A DNA stretch of 64,000 nucleotides, from the NCBI GenBank assembly GCA_017469785.1, contig JAFUFU010000048.1:1-64000 (forward strand), read 5' to 3'. A model generated the notes under the pieces. It made no database searches. It saw only the letters and a program-made list of their open reading frames with translations, and had not been told where the DNA came from. Below, one piece after another: positions 1 through 7,931 of the stretch. Both the position numbers and the translations under genes were made by a program. The first letter of the stretch is position 1; every line of letters starts with the position of its first letter. This DNA comes from Treponema sp. (GTDB lineage: Bacteria > Spirochaetota > Spirochaetia > Treponematales > Treponemataceae).

Positions 1-793
1 CAACGCCGCGATTTTCGGGCTCACCAAAAAAGAAATCGACAGCAAGGTCGCGGATATCATCGCTTTTTCCGAGCTCGAGGAATTCATCGACAATCCGGTC
101 AGGACCTATTCCTCCGGAATGTACATGCGCCTGGCTTTTGCGGTCGCGATTAACGTTGACGCGGATATCCTTCTTATCGATGAAATCCTTGCCGTTGGCG
201 ACGCGGCTTTTCAGGCCAAGTGTTTCAACCGCCTCAAGGAAATCAAGGCTTCCGGAACAACCATAGTCATTGTTTCCCATTCTCTCGGGCAAATCGAGCA
301 AATTTGCGAGCGGAGCATCTGGATTGACGAAGGCCAGATTCGGACTATAGGCGCGCCCAAAACTGTCCACGGTGAATACCTGGAGCAGATGGGCGTACGG
401 ACTGAAGAAGACAAGAAAAAGGCCATTGAGTCTTTCAAAAAACTCCCGGCTGCAAGAGCCGTTTTTGACAACCGCTACTGGTCTGAATGTGACGGCGGAC
501 ATAGCCTGAGGGAGCGAACGGCGTCACTCATAGTAGAGGCCGAAAAAGACCGTCCTCTCTCCGTCTCGCTCCATATACTCGTCAAAGTTCCAGACGCAGC
601 CCTTCGAATCAACGTTGAAGGCAGCGAGCCCTTCGATTCCAAGAGACTGCTTCCCGGCGAGAAAGTCTACGCCTTTACGCTCTCAAAAAACACTCTCCAC
701 GCCGGAAGCCGGCTTCACATCGACTTTGAAACGGACGATTTGCTCTTGGGCGGAAACCTCGTGGTGAAGGGGGTAGGGGTAGAGTATGAATAA
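1..793 (+). CDS. Polysaccharide ABC exporter ATP-binding subunit (Wzt/KpsT/TagH family), 5' partial
   Basis: The frame is open from base 2, so the start and the Walker A loop lie upstream of the window. Visible ABC elements in order are the signature variant YSSGM near base 107, Walker B ILLIDE near base 169 with the following GD, and the switch histidine in VSHSL near base 271. YSSGM is typical of ATPases that drive O-antigen, capsule or teichoic acid export. After about base 440 comes a roughly 110-residue tail rich in beta strands, comparable to the Wzt C-terminal glycan-recognition domain; that comparison is by fold and position, not alignment. It would energise export of a finished glycan across the inner membrane. 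Its neighbours on the other strand are glycosyltransferases, which fits. It ends 11 bp before the convergent GT2 gene. Confidence 0.85.
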   Translation, partial: NAAIFGLTKKEIDSKVADIIAFSELEEFIDNPVRTYSSGMYMRLAFAVAINVDADILLIDEILAVGDAAFQAKCFNRLKEIKASGTTIVIVSHSLGQIEQICERSIWIDEGQIRTIGAPKTVHGEYLEQMGVRTEEDKKKAIESFKKLPAARAVFDNRYWSECDGGHSLRERTASLIVEAEKDRPLSVSLHILVKVPDAALRINVEGSEPFDSKRLLPGEKVYAFTLSKNTLHAGSRLHIDFETDDLLLGGNLVVKGVGVEYE

Positions 794-804
794 TAGCGCA
801 TGGC

Positions 805-1806
805 TTAATACCTTTGGAAACACCAAATTATTTTTCGTATGTCAGTCACCTTTATAACGAATCTGTAAATCATATTATGGATGTGCTTTTTTTTAGAATA
901 TGATTTCCCCCATATTCGTTGAAATTCATCAGAACTGACCTTATAATTTGCGAGCATTATGAATCTCAACAAAATTTCTGGTAAAAAAAATTGGGGAATC
1001 ATGCATCTTCGAAAAAACAAGTCCCTGTCAGCGAATAAAGTCCACGTGTTAAATGACTCGTTGCTTGCCTTTCTGTAGGAAAAAGTCGGAATCTCACTGT
1101 AAATCATTCCATATTCAAAGCAGTATTTTGTAAGCAGCGCATAATCAGATGATGGGTAATATTCCTCAGAAAAACCACCCAGATTAATCATTTTCTCCTT
1201 TTCAAAGAGACAACCGACTCCAAATCCAGGACTTTGCATGAAAATATCAAAATTTGAATATTTGTGTACATTTCGGATTCTAAAAAACTTAAATAATCTT
1301 TCATTTGTTTTTTTCCTCCGTAAAATTGTTCCTGTACTATCAATCGTATTATATGATGCGGTTATGCATTTATCAGGATGATTTTCATGAATACTTAATA
1401 GAGTGCTTAAACAGTTTGCCTCAAGCTTATCGTCACTGTGGCAGAATGTTATTAATTCAGACTTTGCAAGTTCAATGCATCTATTCCAGTTCCCAATCAT
1501 TCCGATATTTTCTTCATTACGGTAATAGTAGATTTTATTTGAAGATAAATCTTCGATTATTTTTTGTGTTTTGTTTTTCCCAGACCTCAGAGGTGTATTA
1601 TCACAAATGATAATCTCATAAGGAAAATCACCTTCTTGAGAGAGTGCGGACATCAGGGCTTCTTCAAAATAAGGTGAATCATTAAAAGTTGGAATTAGTA
1701 TAGAAATAACAGGCTCTGGTTCCTTGCTGTTTGGAGAATAGAGGAGATGAGATTTTACATTTGCATATTTCTCAAAATGAGATTGCGCAGAGAAAATATT
1801 TGTCAT
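805..1806 (-). CDS. Family 2 glycosyltransferase
   Basis: A 333-residue GT-A enzyme. The N-terminal strand ISILIPTFND (about residue 34), the acidic ICDNT segment and HSDDKLE (DxD-type metal/nucleotide site, about residue 123) are the usual GT2 landmarks. A later GGFSEEYYPSSDYAL segment resembles the acceptor-side region of GT2 enzymes. No signal peptide or membrane helix is obvious, so it probably works at the cytoplasmic face on a lipid-linked acceptor. It is the last gene of the leftward glycan operon and its start overlaps the stop of the DUF4422 gene by 4 bp (ATGA), implying translational coupling. Donor and acceptor sugars cannot be read from the sequence. Confidence 0.88.
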   Translation of the reverse strand: MTNIFSAQSHFEKYANVKSHLLYSPNSKEPEPVISILIPTFNDSPYFEEALMSALSQEGDFPYEIIICDNTPLRSGKNKTQKIIEDLSSNKIYYYRNEENIGMIGNWNRCIELAKSELITFCHSDDKLEANCLSTLLSIHENHPDKCITASYNTIDSTGTILRRKKTNERLFKFFRIRNVHKYSNFDIFMQSPGFGVGCLFEKEKMINLGGFSEEYYPSSDYALLTKYCFEYGMIYSEIPTFSYRKASNESFNTWTLFADRDLFFRRCMIPQFFLPEILLRFIMLANYKVSSDEFQRIWGKSYSKKKHIHNMIYRFVIKVTDIRKIIWCFQRY

Positions 1807-2741
1807 GAATCAGTTTTTACAAAAAGAAATTTGAAGAGTTTTTTTAGTTTCTTCAGGAGACTCCTTCTTTTAGAGTTATACGGAAACATGAAAAAAAGGA
1901 TAGACTTAAAGAAAGACAATTTTTCTGTGTTTGAGAACATAATTAATTGTGTATAATAAATCTTGTGCTGTTTTTCGATTTCAATTTTTTTTATAAATAT
2001 GCCGTACAAAATTTCACAGATATATCCATAAATCCGCTTTTTATTTTCATCCGAATAAGAGCTGGCATCAATGAACTTTTCAAAATATCTTATTACTGAA
2101 AATTGAAAATCACAAAGCTTAAAAAAAAGGTCTTTTGACATTAAAAAACAATTAAAGCCTGTATATTCCGTGCGTTCAAAATAGCAATTATAAGCCTCTG
2201 AATAGTCGGAAAAATGCTTAAAAATTATTTCATGCAGAATATTTATGTCCTTTTCGCATACATTACCAAATGCTAACCATAAATCCAAAGTATTGGATAG
2301 CAAGTTGTTTTTATTTTGTAAATTCCATCCTTGAACAGGCGAAGGTTCTGAAACAATGCAGTCATATTTCTCACAGAACCCTCTGATTTTTTCCCCGCTC
2401 AACAGGTTGTATTTTTTTGCAGTTTGTTTGTAAAGGAGAGGTTCTTTTACGAAATTTTGCTCATTACTCCTAAATTTTTCATCAGAAAAGGAAAGAAATC
2501 TTCTATAATGACACAATCCGTAATAATCGGCGTCCTGGTTTTTCCAAGCCCAATATTGAACCGTGAGTTCAGAGAAATATGGTTGAAGCTCAGAGATGTT
2601 ATCGCCTGTGTTGTCCCCAAGGAGTCCCGAGTCCTTATGTGGCCTATATGCTCCACAAAGAATATTTATAAAAATCGGGTTTGGAATCTGAAAACTATCT
2701 ATGTCTATTCTGTGTGAAACGAAGATTTTTATGGATTTCAT
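1803..2741 (-). CDS. DUF4422 family putative glycosyltransferase
   Basis: 312 residues. The N-terminal half carries the DUF4422 pattern: an IKIFVSHR start, then GDNTGDNIS near residue 43, LTVQYWAWKN near residue 59, and YYGLCHYRRF near residue 72. DUF4422 proteins are found in capsule and O-antigen clusters and are taken to be glycosyltransferases, although the donor is rarely known. The C-terminal third is rich in lysine and aromatic residues and may contact the membrane surface. It lies between the GT8 and GT2 genes with a 94-bp AT-rich gap upstream, where no convincing promoter is seen, so it is probably cotranscribed. AT content is high, as in the rest of this operon. Confidence 0.82.
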   Translation of the reverse strand: MKSIKIFVSHRIDIDSFQIPNPIFINILCGAYRPHKDSGLLGDNTGDNISELQPYFSELTVQYWAWKNQDADYYGLCHYRRFLSFSDEKFRSNEQNFVKEPLLYKQTAKKYNLLSGEKIRGFCEKYDCIVSEPSPVQGWNLQNKNNLLSNTLDLWLAFGNVCEKDINILHEIIFKHFSDYSEAYNCYFERTEYTGFNCFLMSKDLFFKLCDFQFSVIRYFEKFIDASSYSDENKKRIYGYICEILYGIFIKKIEIEKQHKIYYTQLIMFSNTEKLSFFKSILFFMFPYNSKRRSLLKKLKKLFKFLFVKTDS

Positions 2742-2835
2742 ATCTTAATTTATTTTACTCTATAAATGATTTCATGTTTGTGTCAAATTTATAAACATCA
2801 CCAAGTGGACTATATATACACAATTTACAAAACTA

Positions 2836-4125
2836 TTACTTTAATGTCGAAATTTTGTCAGAATTCAAAAAAGCATAAATATTACTTACAGTATTTTGTG
2901 ACTCTTTAATCAAAAAATCTTCTATTGCATACTTTTTACTATATTTTTCTTTCCAATCTCTAAATCTTATATGTTTAAGAATCTTAAAACAAGTTTTTCT
3001 TACAATGAATCTAAATTTATGATTACTTACAAATAAAAACAACATTTTTCTTTCGTTTTCTGCAAAATGAGTGTTAATATTCGGAAAATGCGTTTTTTGG
3101 AATTCTTGCCGTAAGCACTCAAGTTCTTTATTCTGTAACTCACTCGTTGGCATTTTTATAGCAATCATTTGTGTAAGAATTTCTTCAAAATATGGCGATT
3201 GTATTGCAAATTTCCAAAAATATCTTTTCATGTCAGGGACAAACGGAAATCTGTAATATACTCCTCCACAGAAATGAATGATAGCTGGATTCTTTCGTGC
3301 TTCATAGTATTTTTCTCGATATTCGTCAGGTAAATAATATTCATCTATATATGGTTCTTTGTTTTTAATCATAACATTCCATTCGATTGGTAATTCAGAA
3401 ATTTTATTATGAAATTCAGTATTTAAAATATCTTGGTCAAGCCATTTGTATTCTACGGTGGTTGCTATCTTCAATAAATCTTTCATATACTTAGTGTTGA
3501 TAGCTTTAATATTAAATACAGCTACTCCCATTTGAAAATAATTTTTTGGATATTCTAATTTTAAAACATTAATATTATATTCCAATTGTTCTGTATTCAA
3601 TCCATTGCAATATGACATTACATGTGTGTCCTTTACTGCTGCAAGAAAATTTTCACCTAAGTCAAATTGGAAAAGTTCATGAACATCTCTGTTCACGATG
3701 ACATCAGAATCAAGATATAAGACTTTCGTATATAAACAAAATAATTTTGGAATACTTAATCTATAGTATGTGTTTTGAGTAAAATGTGCCCATGTATAAA
3801 ATGTAAAGTTTTTAATATTTTCATTTATGTTAAAAATTCGAATTTTTATATTAGTTTTGTCTGTCAGCGTTTTTAGAATAAACTGATTTTCATGTGACAT
3901 ATCTGTTGTTAGAATAACTATATCATAATTATGTTCAGAGGAACTGTTTTGGATAAGCGAAATCAATAATAGACTTGCATATTTTGCATAAAAATCACTT
4001 ACTGATATGCAGACTGCATATTTTTCATTGAAAACCGGCTCAATATCGCTTATTATTGAATTATTATCTTTTTCTATACTTTTGTAGAAATCTTCAAGTG
4101 TCTTAGGTTTAATTTTATTGTTCAT
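2836..4125 (-). CDS. Family 8 glycosyltransferase (LgtC/GspA-like)
   Basis: 429 residues. The catalytic GT-A domain is in the first 300 residues: a strand with DIVILTTD near residue 69, VLYLDSDVIV near residue 135 (the DxD metal motif of GT8), and IIHFCGG near residue 285, equivalent to the late His-x-x-Gly motif that binds diphosphate and metal. GT8 members such as LgtC transfer galactose or glucose with retention from UDP donors in LPS cores. A C-terminal extension of about 120 residues is basic and could anchor the enzyme to membrane. The start overlaps the end of the licD-like gene by 11 bp, so the two are probably translated together. Confidence 0.88.
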   Translation of the reverse strand: MNNKIKPKTLEDFYKSIEKDNNSIISDIEPVFNEKYAVCISVSDFYAKYASLLLISLIQNSSSEHNYDIVILTTDMSHENQFILKTLTDKTNIKIRIFNINENIKNFTFYTWAHFTQNTYYRLSIPKLFCLYTKVLYLDSDVIVNRDVHELFQFDLGENFLAAVKDTHVMSYCNGLNTEQLEYNINVLKLEYPKNYFQMGVAVFNIKAINTKYMKDLLKIATTVEYKWLDQDILNTEFHNKISELPIEWNVMIKNKEPYIDEYYLPDEYREKYYEARKNPAIIHFCGGVYYRFPFVPDMKRYFWKFAIQSPYFEEILTQMIAIKMPTSELQNKELECLRQEFQKTHFPNINTHFAENERKMLFLFVSNHKFRFIVRKTCFKILKHIRFRDWKEKYSKKYAIEDFLIKESQNTVSNIYAFLNSDKISTLK

Positions 4126-5128
4126 TTTTGACCTCAGAAATAAAATTTTCTATTATGTTTTTTTTAGATAAAAATGCGTAAATATGAGAATTCTTACCAA
4201 TATCATTAGGTGGTAAATAAATATCCCCATACCCTTCCAAATATTTTTCACTGTCTGCTGGGACATAAAAGGCCGTATCTTCAAATGGAACTAATTTTAA
4301 TGGATAAAATTGATTATTCAGCATTAATGGATAAGGAAAGGGATAATTCATAATGGAATAGAAAAGTGAATAATCATTATCTGTATCATCAAATGAAAAT
4401 GAATTTACAGCTGTATTCAAAATTTTATCAATTTCAATTTTATTCATACCATCATACATTCCTAACATGTAATATCCGACATCAATTACAGGTGGAAGTT
4501 TTAAATCATGAAAGTTTTTTAGCATTTGTTTTTTTATCATGTTGAAGTTGTTCCGATGCTCTATAATTTGGGCTGGTGTTTTTGCGTTTGATTTGTCCCA
4601 AATCACAATATCAATGAAACAAGGAACTTCATTGTTGTATTTCAACTGATATTGCCTGCTACATGTTATTTGATTATAAAATTCGTTCAGAATAAAATTT
4701 GTGTTTTTCTTCAAATGCTCTCTAAGAATATTAAAATCTTCCCGTTCCATTCCTATATCAACATCATCATCCCAGGGAATGAACCCAGAATGTCGCAGTG
4801 CACCGATTAAAGTACCCGCATGAAGCCAAAATTTTATTTTAAGAGAATCACATTCTTTTTTTAAATCTTTCAGTAGCTTTAGATTGCATTGCTGTATGGA
4901 TAAAAGAAATCCTTCTGGTGTCGGATAATTGGTAAACAGTGACTTTTTTGCTTCATTAATTGTTTTTCCCGGAAATTTTTCAAGAAAATCCAAAGTTATC
5001 ATTAGATTTTTATAATTACTAAATTCAGAACATAGTTTAGAAATGTTTGCATCTATCAAAGATAGATGATTCTCCACATTTTTTTTAAAATCGAAAGATA
5101 ATAATTGTTTAATAATTTTTTTTAGCAT
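4115..5128 (-). CDS. LicD family phosphotransferase
   Basis: 337 residues. The LicD core is clear: FWLHAGTLIGALRHSGFIPW near residue 99 is followed directly by an acidic DDDVDIGM stretch that matches the nucleotidyltransferase-fold metal site. LicD enzymes transfer phosphocholine or other phospho-alcohols/phospho-sugars from CDP donors to surface glycans. CDP-activated sugar genes are present in the same strand run, but no choline uptake or licC gene is visible, so the transferred group is unknown. The N-terminal 80 residues form a charged helical region with no recognised domain. It sits 27 bp downstream of glf and overlaps the next gene. Confidence 0.88.
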   Translation of the reverse strand: MLKKIIKQLLSFDFKKNVENHLSLIDANISKLCSEFSNYKNLMITLDFLEKFPGKTINEAKKSLFTNYPTPEGFLLSIQQCNLKLLKDLKKECDSLKIKFWLHAGTLIGALRHSGFIPWDDDVDIGMEREDFNILREHLKKNTNFILNEFYNQITCSRQYQLKYNNEVPCFIDIVIWDKSNAKTPAQIIEHRNNFNMIKKQMLKNFHDLKLPPVIDVGYYMLGMYDGMNKIEIDKILNTAVNSFSFDDTDNDYSLFYSIMNYPFPYPLMLNNQFYPLKLVPFEDTAFYVPADSEKYLEGYGDIYLPPNDIGKNSHIYAFLSKKNIIENFISEVKNEQ

Positions 5129-5155
5129 ATTTTTATCTCCAACAAATTTTTAACG

Positions 5156-6310
5156 TCAAAATTCTGATTTTACAATATCCAATGCCAATTCCAGCGCATT
5201 GTCCATATTGTAATACTTGAAATCCCCGAGCCGACCGCAGACGACAAGCTGCGAGTATTGCTTTGCTTCCGCTCGATATTTTTCATACATTAGCTGTGAC
5301 TCTTCCGTAGGAACCGGGTAGTATGGCTCGTTATCTTCTCCTGCTTTATATGGGAGCGGGTATTCCAATGCATAAACCGTTTTCTCGCCAACATTTTGAA
5401 CAGGGAGTTTTGTATACTCTGTTATGCGGGTAAAGTCTTTTTCCTGCGGATAAGCTACTACCGGAGCATTCTGCAAACTTTTTTTCTTTTCCGTTTTCCA
5501 CTCAAAGCGGAGAGACCGGTACGGAAGTTTTCCGTATTTGCAATCGAAAAGCTCATCTATGGCGCCTGTGTAGTACACTTTGTCTCTGAACTTTTCTCCG
5601 TTCACAAAAATCGCTTTTGATTTTTCATCAAGGCGAACCCAGCCTTTTGCGTCGCATCCAAGGCGAACCTCTATATTCGGATGGTCAAGGAGCTTTTTGA
5701 AAAAGTCCGTGAAAGATTTTTTCGGCATGACCTGAAATTCATCGTCAAAATAACCAGTGTCGTAGTTGAAGCGCACTGGAACGCGCCGGAGTACGCTAGG
5801 GTCAATTTCCTCAGGACTGATTCCCCACTGTTTTGCAGTGTAGGGCGCGTAATCGTTTGTGAAGAGAAATTGCGCAAACTCCTTTATCAGAGGATTTTTG
5901 TGGTTCAGGAGTTCCAGAACTGGCGCAAACTCCTGATCAGAATACTCGTTTTTTATCGCATCCTTAATCTTTGCAGCTTTTTCTGCATCAAAGAAATCGT
6001 CTATGGTCTGAAAGTTGAATGGTGTGGGCGTGAACTTTCCGTTTATTACAGCTCCGCAAGTAAGTTTATAATCCTGCCAGTCTGCATATTTACACATATA
6101 TTCATACAATTCTCGTTTTTTTGTATGGAATGTATGCGGTCCGTACAGTTGAACAAGAACTCCGTTAGTGTCGTTGTAGTCATACATGTTGCCACCAATA
6201 TGGTCACGACGCTCAATGATGAGGACTTTTTTACCTTTTTCTGCAAGTTCACGGGCTATAACAGAGCCTGTAAGCCCACAACCCACTACAAGAATGTCAA
6301 AATCTGCCAA
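5156..6310 (-). CDS. glf: UDP-galactopyranose mutase (copy 1)
   Basis: Flavoenzyme that interconverts UDP-galactopyranose and UDP-galactofuranose. The FAD-binding Rossmann segment DILVVGCGLTGSVIA is at the N terminus, followed by LIIERRDHIGGN and GPHTFHT; YRSLRFEW and the late CGRLGDFKYY are conserved family segments. The longest frame would begin with GTG at 6331, but that codon lies inside the AAGGAG. I prefer TTG at 6310, 11 nt after AAGGAG, giving 384 residues starting directly before the dinucleotide fold. A stem-loop overlaps the ribosome site (separate entry). A second, clearly different glf lies at 40362. The presence of a GlfT2-like enzyme at 26581 indicates that galactofuranose is really used. 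Confidence 0.93.
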   Translation of the reverse strand: MADFDILVVGCGLTGSVIARELAEKGKKVLIIERRDHIGGNMYDYNDTNGVLVQLYGPHTFHTKKRELYEYMCKYADWQDYKLTCGAVINGKFTPTPFNFQTIDDFFDAEKAAKIKDAIKNEYSDQEFAPVLELLNHKNPLIKEFAQFLFTNDYAPYTAKQWGISPEEIDPSVLRRVPVRFNYDTGYFDDEFQVMPKKSFTDFFKKLLDHPNIEVRLGCDAKGWVRLDEKSKAIFVNGEKFRDKVYYTGAIDELFDCKYGKLPYRSLRFEWKTEKKKSLQNAPVVAYPQEKDFTRITEYTKLPVQNVGEKTVYALEYPLPYKAGEDNEPYYPVPTEESQLMYEKYRAEAKQYSQLVVCGRLGDFKYYNMDNALELALDIVKSEF

Positions 6311-6362
6311 AATAAAAAAAACTCCTTGCACTTTGACATAACTATTTATAAATTCAAGGAGT
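6308..6362 (-). terminator. Stem-loop plus T-run overlapping the glf ribosome site
   Basis: On the minus strand ACTCCTTG (6362-6355) pairs perfectly with CAAGGAGT (6328-6321), leaving a 26-nt AT-rich loop, and is followed by seven further Ts and then the TTG start at 6310. It has the form of an intrinsic terminator for the upstream toxin gene. Its 3' arm is also the Shine-Dalgarno of glf, so the same structure would hide the ribosome site in read-through RNA. The loop contains the left inverted repeat of the toxin/antitoxin cassette. The large loop makes it weaker than a classical terminator. Confidence 0.5.
6331..6352. repeat. Cassette inverted repeat, left end of toxin/antitoxin unit
   Basis: CTTTGACATAACTATTTATA followed by AATT-type sequence. 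It matches the reverse complement of 7231-7256 except for two central bases and minor end differences. The same CTTTGACAT..CTATTT pattern recurs at 33792 and 35238, and in inverse orientation at 35145 and 36803. It marks the downstream boundary of the 6389-7145 gene pair. Confidence 0.6.
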
Positions 6363-6388
6363 CAGGTTGTTTTGTGGATATTTAGGGA

Positions 6389-6979
6389 TTATAAGAATCT
6401 GAGCATTTGAATATAATTTGTATTTTCTGTAGTTGAAAAACGTTCACCAAATTTAACAAAGCCGTTTCTTTGATAAAATAATATAAGCTTCTCTTTATTT
6501 TCACATTCAAGATATACGACATTACCTGCAATTTCATCTCGGATAGTTCTTAGATGATTAAGAACCATCTCCATCATTTCATCTCCTGTAATAACATTTG
6601 ATTTTGGAATGTTCTGATTTTTCCCGAATTGCGCTATAAGAAAAGCAGAAATATAATATGTGTTTCTGTATTCATCAAAATCTGAATAAATTGAAATCTT
6701 TTTTGCATACGTTTTACTTAGATTAACCGCACTTACTTCAAGTGATTTATGAGTAAGAGAATAAAAACCATTTATTTGACTGTCTTCATCAACGATAAGA
6801 AATGTTGATGTTTGATGCCGTTTTACAGAACCAATAGCTTTTGTATGAAAGAAGTTATTTATTTCCTCATTTATGGGACAGTTAAAATCCTGAATTTTTT
6901 TAGAAACAATACCTTCATCATAATCTCTAAGAAGAATGCCAAGATTTAGAGTATTATATTTATTCATTATTTTTTGCAC
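6389..6979 (-). CDS. GNAT-family acetyltransferase, probable toxin of a type II pair
   Basis: 196 residues. The C-terminal half has the GNAT fold signs: NVVYLECENKEKLILFYQRN near residue 153 is the usual final beta-strand/helix pair with the FY-x-x-x-GF pattern (here FYQRNGFVKFG), and an earlier segment near residue 74 reads FYSLTHKSLEVSA. The size and the small gene immediately upstream fit GNAT toxins that acetylate aminoacyl-tRNA; this family link is inference, because no chemistry can be seen. The start overlaps the upstream antitoxin-like gene by 20 bp. The pair is enclosed by inverted repeats at 6331 and 7231, and interrupts what would otherwise be a continuous CDP-sugar to glf operon. 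Confidence 0.75.
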   Translation of the reverse strand: MQKIMNKYNTLNLGILLRDYDEGIVSKKIQDFNCPINEEINNFFHTKAIGSVKRHQTSTFLIVDEDSQINGFYSLTHKSLEVSAVNLSKTYAKKISIYSDFDEYRNTYYISAFLIAQFGKNQNIPKSNVITGDEMMEMVLNHLRTIRDEIAGNVVYLECENKEKLILFYQRNGFVKFGERFSTTENTNYIQMLRFL

Positions 6980-7145
6980 TCTTGATAAATGAGTCGTAGA
7001 TTTTTCTAGTGCCGACAGGAAGTTTTATATTATGCTTTACTGTATTGCTGACATTTGATGCAGCCTTTTCTAAAGCATTGATGAAAACTTCTGCTTTTGA
7101 GGAATCTTCAATTCGTACGTTTGTAAAAATGCTTGATGTCGCCAT
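6960..7145 (-). CDS. Small antitoxin-like protein paired with the GNAT gene
   Basis: 61 residues from ATG 7145, chosen because AGGAGG stands 6 bp upstream; the frame is open further upstream but lacks a better site. The protein begins MATSSIFTNV and has one predicted helix (KAEVFINALEKAA) followed by a basic, probably unstructured tail. Small proteins with this type of start commonly precede GNAT genes in Firmicutes and spirochaetes and are presumed antitoxins. No ribbon-helix-helix motif is obvious. The stop lies 20 bp inside the toxin gene, so translation is probably coupled. An extended -10 promoter is just upstream. Confidence 0.68.
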   Translation of the reverse strand: MATSSIFTNVRIEDSSKAEVFINALEKAASNVSNTVKHNIKLPVGTRKIYDSFIKSAKNNE

Positions 7146-7178
7146 ATAAAACCTCCTATTATTATATTGCTTTATATA

Positions 7179-7207
7179 AGAATAGCATGAATAGGAAATA
7201 ATGACAA
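7179..7207 (-). promoter_or_regulatory. Predicted promoter of the toxin/antitoxin pair
   Basis: On the minus strand TTGTCA (7207-7202), a 17-bp spacer ending in TGC, and TATTCT (7184-7179) form an extended -10 type sigma-70 promoter. The start site would be near 7172, about 27 nt before the ATG. It lies inside the inverted-repeat-bounded unit, so the pair carries its own promoter. Confidence 0.5.
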
Positions 7208-7230
7208 GAAACATTTTCCTTTCCCCTGTA

Positions 7231-7256
7231 ACTTATAAATAGAAATGTCAAAGAAC
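7231..7256. repeat. Cassette inverted repeat, right end of toxin/antitoxin unit
   Basis: AAATAGAAATGTCAAAGAAC (7237-7256) preceded by ACTTAT. It is the inverted partner of 6331-6352 and the same sequence, with small changes, as the right ends of the two ATPase units at 35145 and 36803. A strong stem-loop (7259-7295) starts 2 bp beyond it. Confidence 0.65.
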
Positions 7257-7258
7257 TG

Positions 7259-7295
7259 TTTTCGTATACAGGTTACATTGGTCTGTATACGAAAA
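7259..7295. repeat. Perfect 13-bp dyad beside the cassette end
   Basis: TTTTCGTATACAG (7259-7271) and its exact complement at 7283-7295 flank an 11-nt loop. There is no T-run on either strand after the stem, so it is not a typical terminator. It lies between the end of the CDP-sugar genes and the inverted repeat at 7231; stem-loops are also found beside the repeats at 35145, 35238 and 36803. Confidence 0.6.
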
Positions 7296-7346
7296 ATATA
7301 TTTTCTTACGCTATTTCATTGCTGAAACAACGCGGGCACAAGATGT

Positions 7347-7922
7347 CTAAAATCCGCCATATTTTTCCATAAATTGCTTGAATGTTTGAAGATTTCTGTC
7401 TTTATCAGCAAGAATCACTTTCTCCAAACCACCAACTTTTTCCAGCGGCCATTTTACGGCGATGTCTTGGTCATTCCACATAATTCCGTCATCATATTCA
7501 CCGTAGAATTTTTCACCGCACTTGTAGCTTACGATAGATTCCTCAAGAACAAGGTATCCGTGGGCACAGCCAGCAGGAACAAGAATCTCATTGTGTTTTT
7601 CGCCAATCAAATCAAATCCCAGCCATTTTTTGAAAGTCGGACTGTCTTTTCGTAAGTCCACTACAACATCATAAACATGACCATGGATACAGCGAACAAG
7701 TTTTGGCTGCTGCTTTTCGCGCTGAAAGTGTAGGGCTCGGATAACACCCTTATATGAGGTTGTATAAAAAACTTCTGCAAGGTCATGCTTTATACCGTTT
7801 GCCTCAAATACTTCCTTTGAATAATCTTTCGTAAAACACCCGCGAACATCATCTGCATTGAAAGGAGTAACTTCTATTAGACCTTTAATTTCTGTTTCTT
7901 TAAATTCAAACTTCTGAATCAT
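7347..7922 (-). CDS. RmlC-like NDP-4-keto-6-deoxyhexose 3,5-epimerase, probably CDP-sugar specific
   Basis: 191 residues with the RmlC cupin fold: RALHFQREKQ near residue 63 carries the catalytic histidine, VYDVVVDLRKDSPTF near residue 83 and AGCAHGYLVLE near residue 117 complete the usual set. RmlC enzymes epimerise C3 and C5 of dTDP-4-keto-6-deoxyglucose. This copy sits directly behind rfbF, rfbG and an SDR reductase, not with the rhamnose genes (those are at 47272-50861 with their own RmlC), so a CDP-linked substrate is more likely. It is longer at the N terminus than the second copy and differs widely from it. It ends 9 bp into nothing recognisable; the next unit is the toxin/antitoxin cassette. 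Confidence 0.85.
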   Translation of the reverse strand: MIQKFEFKETEIKGLIEVTPFNADDVRGCFTKDYSKEVFEANGIKHDLAEVFYTTSYKGVIRALHFQREKQQPKLVRCIHGHVYDVVVDLRKDSPTFKKWLGFDLIGEKHNEILVPAGCAHGYLVLEESIVSYKCGEKFYGEYDDGIMWNDQDIAVKWPLEKVGGLEKVILADKDRNLQTFKQFMEKYGGF

Positions 7923-7931
7923 CTACAGCCT

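Noticed and set aside
5681..6385. 234-codon open frame on the plus strand opposite glf copy 1
   Set aside because: glf has all conserved motifs; the plus-strand product resembles nothing and has no ribosome site.
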